A stretch of 64,000 nucleotides of DNA from positions 372,001 to 436,000 of the forward strand of contig NZ_JACIJE010000003.1 in NCBI RefSeq assembly GCF_014199195.1, given 5' to 3'. Position numbers and translations under genes: made by a program. Positions 57,818-64,000 of this stretch are shown one piece after another (within the stretch, counting starts at the first letter, position 1; every line of letters starts with the position of its first letter). This DNA comes from Neoroseomonas alkaliterrae. GTDB lineage: Bacteria > Pseudomonadota > Alphaproteobacteria > Acetobacterales > Acetobacteraceae. Below the pieces are notes generated by a model that made no database searches, had not been told where the DNA came from, and was given only the letters and a program-made list of their open reading frames with translations.

Positions 57818-60622
57818 ATGTTCGAACCCCGGGTCCGCGCCGTCCTCGGCCCCACCAACACCGGCAAGACGCATCTCGCGATTGAGCGCCTGCTCGCGCA
57901 TGCCTCCGGCATCATCGGCTTCCCGCTGCGCCTGCTCGCGCGCGAGAACTACGACCGCATGGTGGCGATCAAGGGCGAGCGCCAGGTCGCGCTGATCACC
58001 GGCGAGGAGAAGATCGTCCCGGCCGAGGCCAAGTGGTTCGCCTGCACGGTGGAAGCCATGCCGCTCGACCGCCCGGTCGAGTTCCTGGCGGTCGATGAGA
58101 TCCAGCTCTGCGCCGACCCCGACCGCGGCCACGTCTTCACCGACCGCCTGCTGCATGCGCGCGGCATGGTCGAGACGATGTTCCTCGGCGCGGAGACCAT
58201 CGCGCCGCTGCTGCGCCGCCTGGTGCCGCGCGCCGAGATCGAGACGCGCCCGCGCCTCTCCCAGCTCACCTATGCCGGGCCGGCGAAGCTCACGCGCCTG
58301 CCCCCGCGCTCGGCCATCGTCGCCTTCTCGGCGCAGGAGGTCTATGCGATCGCGGAAGCCGTGCGCCGGCGCCGCGGCGGCTGCGCGGTGGTGATGGGGC
58401 GCCTCTCCCCGCGCACGCGCAACGCGCAGGTCGCGCTCTACCAGAACCGCGAGGTGGATTTCCTCGTCGCCACCGACGCGATCGGCATGGGCCTGAACAT
58501 GGATGTGGACCATGTCGCCTTCGCCGCGCTGTCCAAGTTCGACGGCCAGCACGCGCGGCCCCTGACGGCACAGGAGGTGGCGCAGATCGCCGGCCGCGCC
58601 GGGCGCGGCATGAAGGACGGCTCCTTCGGCACCACCGCCGAATGCCCGCCCATGCCGGAGGAGATCGTCGAGGCGGTCGAGACCCACGCCTTCGAACCCC
58701 TGCAGGCGCTCGCCTGGCGCAATTCGGACCTCGACTTCACCAGCGTTGATGCGCTGCTCGGCAGCCTCGCCGCGCCTCCGCCCGCCCCCGGCCTCGCCAA
58801 GGGCCATGACGCGGTGGACCACATCACGCTGGAAGCGCTCTCGCGCGATCCGGAGGTGCGCGGCCTCGCGGACACGATGTCGCGCGTGCGGCTGCTGTGG
58901 GAATCCTGCCAGGTGCCGGATTTCCGCAAGCTCGCGGACGACAGCCACACCAAGCTCTGCGCCAAGATCTTCACCCATCTGGCCCGCGAAGGCCGGCTGC
59001 CGCGCGACTGGGTGGCGAATGCCATCACCGTGCTGGAACGCACGGATGGCGACCTCGACACGCTGATGGCGCGCATCACGGCGATCCGCGTCTGGGCCTA
59101 CATCGCCGCGCGCGCCGACTGGCTGGAGGACGCCGCCTCCCTGCAGGCCGAGGCGCGCCGCGTCGAGGACCTGATCTCCGACGCGCTGCACGAGACGCTG
59201 ACCGCCCGCTTCGTGGACCGCCGCGCCGCGCATCTCATCCGCAAGATGGACGAGAGCGAGGAGGAACTGCTCTCCGCCGTCACCCGCCGGGGCGAGGTGG
59301 TGGTCGAAGGCCACCCCGTCGGCCATGTGAAGGGCTTCAGCTTCGAGCCCGACCCCGGCGCGGTGGAGGAGGAGGAGCGCCGCGTCGTGCTGCGCGCCGC
59401 CCGCCGGGCGCTGGGCGCCGAGATTCCGCGCCGCGTGGCGATGCTGGAAGCGGCGAAGGACGAGGCCTTCGCCCTGACGCCGAACCACAGGATCACCTGG
59501 GCCTATTCCCACGCGCCCAACATGCCCGCGGGCCTCGGCGACATCGCCGAGGTGGCGCGTCTCAAGCCCGGCCCCGAGCCCGCGAAGCCGCAGGTCGAGG
59601 TGCTGCCCTCCGAGTTCCTCGACGGCGCGCAGCGTGAGCGCATCCGCGAGCGGCTGGCGACCTGGCTCGAGAACCACATCAAGCGCGAGCTCGGCGCCGT
59701 CTTCGCCGCCGAGGCCAAGGCCGCCGAGGACAACACCCTGCGCGGCCCGGCCTTCCGGCTGCGCGAGGAACTCGGCCTCGCGATGGGCCGCACCGTTCCC
59801 GAGATCCGCCCCGACCTGCGGCAGAAGCTCAAGGGCATCGGCATCCGCGCCGGGCGCTACGCCCTCTTCGTGCCCGAGGCGATGAAGCCGCGCGCGATGG
59901 CGCTGCGCGCCCAGCTCTGGTCCCTGCTGCGCGGCATCGAGACGCCGAAACTGCCCGGCGGCGGCCTGATCGCCATCCCGCCGCCCGAGGACTGGCCGCG
60001 CGGCTTCGCCGAGACCATGGGCTGGCTGCCCGCGGGCGCCGTGCTGCTGCGCCTCGATGTCGCGGAGCGCATCGCCGGGGAGCTCGGCCATCTGACCCGC
60101 AAGGCGCCGGCGATGCTGCCGGGCGACCTCGCGAGCCGCCTCGGCGTGAAGGCGGAGGTGCTCGGCCAGGTGCTGGACGCCATGGGCTTCCGCCTCGTGC
60201 CCGCCGAGACGCTGGAGGAGGGCGTCTTCGGCCCGCCATGCCCGGCCCGCATCGCCCATGCCCGCCCGCCGCGCCAGGAGCACCATCGCGGCCCGCGCCG
60301 CGACGGCCCGCGCCAGGACCAGAATCGCGGCCCGCGGCGGGAGGATCGCCGCCCGCCGCGCCAGGACCGCCCGGCCGATGCCCCCGCCGCCGCAGGCGAG
60401 CAGCCGCCCGCCGGCACGGATGCGCCCCGCCCGCCGCGCCAGGACCAGCGCCCGCACCGCGACCAGCGCCCGCGCCACGGCCAGGGCGGCAAGGGCGGCC
60501 CGCCGGGTGGCGACCGGGACCGCGGCCCGCGCCGCCCGCGCGAGGAGCGCGTGTCGCTGCCCCCCATGCCGCGACCGGACAGCCCCTTCGCGGTGCTGGC
60601 GAACCTGCTCAAGAAGGGCTGA
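57818..60622 (+). CDS. SUV3-like ATP-dependent RNA helicase with RGPR-rich tail
   Basis: A 934-residue superfamily 2 helicase resembling mitochondrial SUPV3L1/SUV3. Walker A GPTNTGKT (11-18), Walker B VDEIQLCAD (DEIQ at 93-96), FLVATDAIGMGLNMDVDHVA (motif V) and QIAGRAGRGMKDG (motif VI) are intact. A long middle region fits the SUV3 helical domains. The last 120 residues are Arg/Pro/Gln/Gly-rich (RRDGPRQDQNRGPRRED), a probable disordered RNA-binding tail ending in DSPFAVLANLLKKG. ATG 57818 is preferred; an in-frame ATG at 57722 would add 32 residues. It is followed by S4, fdxA and carD genes on the same strand. Confidence 0.9.
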   Translation: MFEPRVRAVLGPTNTGKTHLAIERLLAHASGIIGFPLRLLARENYDRMVAIKGERQVALITGEEKIVPAEAKWFACTVEAMPLDRPVEFLAVDEIQLCADPDRGHVFTDRLLHARGMVETMFLGAETIAPLLRRLVPRAEIETRPRLSQLTYAGPAKLTRLPPRSAIVAFSAQEVYAIAEAVRRRRGGCAVVMGRLSPRTRNAQVALYQNREVDFLVATDAIGMGLNMDVDHVAFAALSKFDGQHARPLTAQEVAQIAGRAGRGMKDGSFGTTAECPPMPEEIVEAVETHAFEPLQALAWRNSDLDFTSVDALLGSLAAPPPAPGLAKGHDAVDHITLEALSRDPEVRGLADTMSRVRLLWESCQVPDFRKLADDSHTKLCAKIFTHLAREGRLPRDWVANAITVLERTDGDLDTLMARITAIRVWAYIAARADWLEDAASLQAEARRVEDLISDALHETLTARFVDRRAAHLIRKMDESEEELLSAVTRRGEVVVEGHPVGHVKGFSFEPDPGAVEEEERRVVLRAARRALGAEIPRRVAMLEAAKDEAFALTPNHRITWAYSHAPNMPAGLGDIAEVARLKPGPEPAKPQVEVLPSEFLDGAQRERIRERLATWLENHIKRELGAVFAAEAKAAEDNTLRGPAFRLREELGLAMGRTVPEIRPDLRQKLKGIGIRAGRYALFVPEAMKPRAMALRAQLWSLLRGIETPKLPGGGLIAIPPPEDWPRGFAETMGWLPAGAVLLRLDVAERIAGELGHLTRKAPAMLPGDLASRLGVKAEVLGQVLDAMGFRLVPAETLEEGVFGPPCPARIAHARPPRQEHHRGPRRDGPRQDQNRGPRREDRRPPRQDRPADAPAAAGEQPPAGTDAPRPPRQDQRPHRDQRPRHGQGGKGGPPGGDRDRGPRRPREERVSLPPMPRPDSPFAVLANLLKKG

Positions 60623-60760
60623 TGCGGGCCCGTCCCGCCTGCTCCCTTGCGCCGCCGCCCCCGGGCCGTTCGGCTTCCGCTCGCCGGCAGGCGCCTTGCG
60701 ATGCCCCTTCCGCCCCTGACAGGGTGAGCGGGAAGGGCGCCGGCCGGTCCAACCCCTGCC

Positions 60761-61057
60761 ATGGCGGCTGAGACGGCCCAGCGCCTCGATGCCTGGCTCT
60801 GGTGCGCCCGCCTGCGGCGGACCCGCGCCGATTGCGCCGCCCTCGTCGCGACGGGGGCCGTGCGTATCAACCGCCAGCCCACCGACAAGCCCCATGCGCG
60901 CGTACGGCCCGGCGATGTCCTGACCATCGCGCAGGGCAGCGGGGAACACGGGCGCATCGCGGTCTGGCGCGTGCTCGCCCTGGCCGAGCGCCGCGGCCCG
61001 CCGGCCGAGGCGCGGCGGCTCTACGAGGAACTCCCGGACGGCATGGCGGGCGACTGA
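60761..61057 (+). CDS. S4-domain RNA-binding protein (Hsp15-like)
   Basis: A 98-residue protein. [20 protein letters not shown], then [21 protein letters not shown], forms one S4 RNA-binding domain, and [20 protein letters not shown] completes it. E. coli Hsp15 of this family recycles stalled 50S-nascent chain complexes. The direct linkage to the SUV3-like helicase is widespread in Alphaproteobacteria and suggests linked RNA or ribosome functions. It lies 138 bases after the helicase. Confidence 0.9.
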   Translation: MAAETAQRLDAWLWCARLRRTRADCAALVATGAVRINRQPTDKPHARVRPGDVLTIAQGSGEHGRIAVWRVLALAERRGPPAEARRLYEELPDGMAGD

Positions 61058-61143
61058 GCCATGTGCTGCACGCGGCTTGCGGCGGCGGCATGGCTTGGCC
61101 ATGTTGCGGGCGCTGCAACATCCTGCCCGGGGGCGCGCCGCCC

Positions 61144-61470
61144 GTGACCTATGTCGTCACCGAGAACTGCATCAAGTGCAAGTACATGGACTGCGTGGAG
61201 GTCTGTCCGGTGGACTGCTTCTACGTGGGCGAGAACATGCTGGTCATCCATCCGGATGAATGCATCGACTGCGGCGTCTGCGAACCGGAATGCCCGGCCG
61301 AGGCGATCGTCCCGGACAGCGACGACAAGGCCGCCGACTGGCTGGAGCTGAACCGCACCTATGCGGCGCAATGGCCCAACATCACCCGCAAGGGCGAGGC
61401 GCCGGCCGATGCCGACGAATGGAAGGACAAGCCCGGCAAGAAGGCCCTGTTCAGCCCGAACCCCGGCTGA
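61144..61470 (+). CDS. fdxA: Seven-iron ferredoxin FdxA
   Basis: A 108-residue ferredoxin from a GTG start: [20 protein letters not shown] and [20 protein letters not shown] supply the cysteines of one 3Fe-4S and one 4Fe-4S cluster. The C-terminal 45 residues ([20 protein letters not shown]) are the usual alphaproteobacterial tail. It carries electrons in the cytoplasm; the partner is unknown. It sits between the S4 and carD genes, as in many relatives, and ends in a strong terminator. Confidence 0.96.
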   Translation: MTYVVTENCIKCKYMDCVEVCPVDCFYVGENMLVIHPDECIDCGVCEPECPAEAIVPDSDDKAADWLELNRTYAAQWPNITRKGEAPADADEWKDKPGKKALFSPNPG

Positions 61471-61480
61471 GGGGCGGCCG

Positions 61481-61510
61481 GCGGGGCGGGGTGACGCCCC
61501 GCGAATTTTC
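61481..61510 (+). terminator. Intrinsic terminator after fdxA
   Basis: GCGGGGCG (61481-61488) pairs with CGCCCCGC (61495-61502) around a 6-base loop, followed by GAATTTTC. This is a compact GC stem with a T-tail ten bases past the fdxA stop. Confidence 0.8.
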
Positions 61511-61650
61511 TGCTATGGTTTCAAATGGATGGCGTTTCCGCGCCCGGACAGGCGGCGGAACCTGCCAGGGGCGCCCCGGCCCGGGCGCCCGCCACGCTTG
61601 GGGATGATCGCGATGCCCGCAGGGGCCGCGGGGACAGGAGCGTTTCCCGG

Positions 61651-62919
61651 ATGAAATCATCGGCCCGCGCCAAGGCGCCGACCAAGTCCCGTGCTGCCGC
61701 GAAGGCGAAGCCGGCCGCGAAGGCCAAGCCGGCCTCCAAGCCCAAGGCCGCGGCCAAGGCGGTGAAGGTGGCCGTCAAGACGGCGAAGAAGCCGGCCCCC
61801 GCCAAAGCCACGGCGAAGGCCAAGGCGGTGAAGGCGCCGGTGAAGGCCGCGGCGAAGCCCGCCGCCAAGGCGGTGCCCAAGCCCGCCCCGAAGGCCGCGG
61901 CGAAGCCCGCCGCCAGGCCCGCCGCGAAGCCGGCGGTCAAGGCGGCCAAGCCCGCCGCGCCGGCCAAGGCGCCTGCGCCGAAGCAGACCGCGACGGCCAA
62001 GGCCGCCACCCCGCCGAAGCCGCCCGCGCACGCGCCCGCGAAGCCGGCCGCGCCCCGGCCGGCCGAGGCGGCCAAGCCCGCCGCCGCACCGAAGGCCGCC
62101 GCGCCGCAGAAGCCGCCGGCCCCGAAGCCCGCAGCGCCGCCCCCCGCGGTGGCAGCGAGCCCGCCACCCGCCCCGGCCCCGGTGCCGCCGCCCGCGCCCG
62201 CCGCCACCGTCGCACGGCCGGCGCAGCCTCAGCCTCCGCCACCGCCCGCGCCCGCCGCGGGCCGCCCCGTCTCCCCGCCACCCCCGCGCATGATGCCAGG
62301 ACCGCCGCAGCGCCCGCCGCACCGACCCTCCGCCGCGCCGGCGACCGTCGCCGCCGCCTCGAAGGCCGCGCCGCGGCCCAAGGAGGAGTTCAAGGCCGGC
62401 GACTACGTCGTGTATCCGACCCATGGCGTGGGGCAGGTGCAGGGCATCGAGACGATCGAGGCCGCGGGCTACGCGCTGCAGGTCATCGTCGTGACCTTCG
62501 AGGAGAACCGGATGACGCTGCGCGTCCCGGTCAACAAGGCCGCCTCCTCGGGGCTGCGCAAGCTCGCCGCCGGGGCGATGATGCAGCAGGCGCTCGACAC
62601 GCTGAAGGGCCGGGCGCGCATCAAGCGCACCATGTGGTCCCGCCGCGCCCAGGAATACGAGGCCAAGATCAACTCCGGCGATCCGATCCAGATCGCCGAG
62701 GTGGTGCGCGACCTGCACCGCAACGCGGGCCAGCCCGACCAGTCCTTCTCCGAGCGCCAGATCTACGAACAGGCACTCGACCGCCTGGCAGCCGAGGTCG
62801 CGGCGATCGACGGCACCGACAAGGCCAAGGCCGTCGAGAAGCTGATGACCTATCTCGGCAAGGCCGAGAAGGGCGCGAAGGAGGACAAGGCCGACGCGAT
62901 CGAGGCGGCGGCCGAATAG
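61651..62919 (+). CDS. carD: CarD-family transcriptional regulator with long Lys/Ala/Pro-rich N-terminus
   Basis: A 422-residue protein. Residues 1-245 are almost wholly Lys, Ala and Pro: AKAKPAAKAKPASKPKAAAK-type repeats to about 160, then Pro/Ala runs, with a histone H1-like composition. Residues 247-422 are a complete CarD domain: FKAGDYVVYPTHGVGQVQGI (RNA polymerase-interacting Tudor-like part), then a helical part with SGLRKLAAGAMMQQALDTLK and MWSRRAQEYEAKINSGDP. CarD stabilises open promoter complexes. Typical alphaproteobacterial CarD has about 170 residues, so the tail more than doubles it. AGGAG lies 10 bases before the ATG; an in-frame ATG at 61525 exists but lacks support. Confidence 0.92.
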   Translation: MKSSARAKAPTKSRAAAKAKPAAKAKPASKPKAAAKAVKVAVKTAKKPAPAKATAKAKAVKAPVKAAAKPAAKAVPKPAPKAAAKPAARPAAKPAVKAAKPAAPAKAPAPKQTATAKAATPPKPPAHAPAKPAAPRPAEAAKPAAAPKAAAPQKPPAPKPAAPPPAVAASPPPAPAPVPPPAPAATVARPAQPQPPPPPAPAAGRPVSPPPPRMMPGPPQRPPHRPSAAPATVAAASKAAPRPKEEFKAGDYVVYPTHGVGQVQGIETIEAAGYALQVIVVTFEENRMTLRVPVNKAASSGLRKLAAGAMMQQALDTLKGRARIKRTMWSRRAQEYEAKINSGDPIQIAEVVRDLHRNAGQPDQSFSERQIYEQALDRLAAEVAAIDGTDKAKAVEKLMTYLGKAEKGAKEDKADAIEAAAE

Positions 62920-63088
62920 GCCGCGCCGAGGACGCGGCTTTCGCCCGGGCCGGCGCCGCCGGCCCGCCAGGGCTGCCTGCCAGCCGGTCATGGCGCGGCC
63001 CACCACCGACGGACCGCAGGGCAGCGGGCGAAAGGGCAAGGCTTACCCGACGGTTTCGCGCGCGCCGCAGGAGCGGCCGCGCGGGCGA

Positions 63089-63904
63089 TCAAGGGCTGCC
63101 GCCCGCCGCCTCCGTCTCAGCCCTGACCCGCGCCTCGAGCGCCACCAGCGCCGTCCAGTTCGTCACCACCGCCTCCCGGTCGGGCGCGGTCGGGCGCAGC
63201 GCGGCGGCGCCGGCCAGCGTCGCGGCGCCATCGAGACCCGGCAGGCGCCGCAGCGCCGCGAGCGCGGCCGGCGCCAGCCCCTGGCCTTCGATGAAGTCCG
63301 GATATGTGAGCTCGGCATAGGCCGGGTGGCGCCGGAAGGCCCGACGCACGAAGGCCCTCGCTGCCAGGATCCCGCGCATCTGTCGCTCCGCCGCCGCGAG
63401 GTCGGCGCTGAGCCGCAGCCCGGCCTCGTCCGCGCCGAGCGGCGTCGTGCGGTGATAGCCCCTCCGCCCGGCGATCAGCGTGCTCGCGACGCAGGCCGCG
63501 AGGCTCTCCCGCACCAGGTGGATCACCCCGGCGCCGCGGGCGCGCAGCACGCGGCAGAGCGGGCTCTCGCCCTCCGGGTTCACCGGCAGGGTCCAGGCCC
63601 CGGTGAAGGCGCCGAGGTTGTTGTACATCACGTCGAGATGCGCGATGCGCCCCTCCGCCGCCGCGCGCGCCGCGAGGCTGTCGAGGAAGGCCTCCAGCAG
63701 CGCGGCCATCTCGGCATTGCGGAAGGCGAAGCCCGGCCGCGCGCCCATCCAGCCGATCGCGAAGGCCGGGAAGGGGCTGTCCGGCGGCCCCGGCTTGAAG
63801 GGCTCGCCGAAGGAACGGACGGCCGCGCCGCCGTTCAGGCAGGCGGCGAGGAACTTCGTGCCGCTGCGCTGGGTGGCGATGGTGACGAGCAGGGGTGCGG
63901 CCAT
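63089..63904 (-). CDS. Sulfotransferase (Stf0-like)
   Basis: A 271-residue P-loop-like protein. LVTIATQRSGTKFLAACLNG is the 5'-phosphosulfate loop and VIHLVRESLAACVASTLIAG the 3'-phosphate site of PAPS-dependent sulfotransferases. The order and spacing resemble the Stf0/trehalose sulfotransferase group. The acceptor is unknown, perhaps a cell-surface glycan or lipid. It ends with WTALVALEARVRAE. Between it and carD, 63015-63055 contains GCGGGCGAAAGGGC, reminiscent of the composite repeat's second arm. Confidence 0.82.
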   Translation of the reverse strand: MAAPLLVTIATQRSGTKFLAACLNGGAAVRSFGEPFKPGPPDSPFPAFAIGWMGARPGFAFRNAEMAALLEAFLDSLAARAAAEGRIAHLDVMYNNLGAFTGAWTLPVNPEGESPLCRVLRARGAGVIHLVRESLAACVASTLIAGRRGYHRTTPLGADEAGLRLSADLAAAERQMRGILAARAFVRRAFRRHPAYAELTYPDFIEGQGLAPAALAALRRLPGLDGAATLAGAAALRPTAPDREAVVTNWTALVALEARVRAETEAAGGSP

Positions 63905-63917
63905 GGCGCCGATCCTA

Positions 63918-64000
63918 TCAGCGGACGAAGGCCCTGCCCTGCCGCCCCCCGGCCACGGCGCGCGGAGGCGGCGCGCCGGTCGGCGGCGGAAGCCGTCCCG
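63918..64000 (-). CDS. Possible C-terminal end of a protein cut by the window edge
   Basis: Reading leftward from the window end, one frame is open for 27 codons to a TGA, giving a Pro/Arg-rich end (PPPTGAPPPRAVAGGRQGRA, then FVR). It would lie 13 bases upstream of the sulfotransferase start on the same strand. Too little is visible to name it, and the frame may be chance in GC-rich DNA. Confidence 0.3.
   Translation of the reverse strand, partial: GRLPPPTGAPPPRAVAGGRQGRAFVR

Noticed and set aside
57725-61102. A 1125-codon frame antisense to the helicase, S4 and ferredoxin region
   Set aside because: It runs across three real genes on the opposite strand and has no domain.

Overview
The window is about 70% GC and gene-dense. 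It looks like the chromosome of an alphaproteobacterium, most likely an Acetobacteraceae (Roseomonas-type) soil or water bacterium. Supporting signs are the SUV3-like helicase / S4 protein / FdxA / CarD neighbourhood, hemC-hemD-COG4223-hemY divergent from tsaD, acnA divergent from ccmAB, and an abundance of periplasmic-binding-protein transporters (TRAP, Bug, Liv). The genus is an inference from gene content only. I saw no tRNA or rRNA gene, CRISPR array, transposase or prophage.

Layout. 1-4.8 kb: the start of a ketopantoate reductase-like gene (cut by the window edge), an EamA exporter, a GGCT-like protein, an MBL-fold hydrolase coupled to a lactate-permease-like carrier, and a TerC-like protein. 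4.9-10.6 kb: a TRAP transporter with two tandem binding proteins feeding one DctQM pair, followed by AlkA-type glycosylase and metallophosphoesterase genes. 10.6-14.2 kb: polyprenyl diphosphate synthase divergent from a DUF2007 gene and a TrmN6-like methyltransferase, then a small conserved protein and SCO. 14.6-21.8 kb: class Ia ribonucleotide reductase split into nrdB (minus) and nrdA (plus), with a Bug protein, a flavoprotein and a universal stress protein between. Paired NrdR-box-like sites precede both nrd genes. 22.2-28 kb: a VOC protein, an unusual trigger factor with a foreign-looking domain inside its PPIase domain, an SDR, a divergent nsrR / group III truncated haemoglobin pair, and an MFS carrier. 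28-33.5 kb: a complete livKGFHM-SDR operon. 34-36.9 kb: katG with an OxyR-like upstream site. 37-39.8 kb: a three-gene glycosyltransferase operon. 40.2-47.9 kb: haem synthesis genes divergent from tsaD-rlmJ-gpsA. 48.3-51.3 kb: a 1013-aa RTX/Hint surface or secreted protein. 51.7-64 kb: ccmAB, acnA, a possible papain-fold protein, an MFS carrier, the SUV3-like helicase, an S4 protein, fdxA, a CarD with a histone-H1-like N-terminus, and a sulfotransferase.

How the parts work together. Several genes handle oxidative or nitrosative stress (katG, nsrR/trHb, the stress protein). The binding-protein transporters import organic acids and amino acids. hemCD, hemY, ccmAB and SCO support haem and respiratory complex assembly. 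The most unusual items are the trigger factor insertion with its 3' frameshift, a dispersed composite palindromic repeat, and the matched NrdR box pairs on the two separated nrd promoters.
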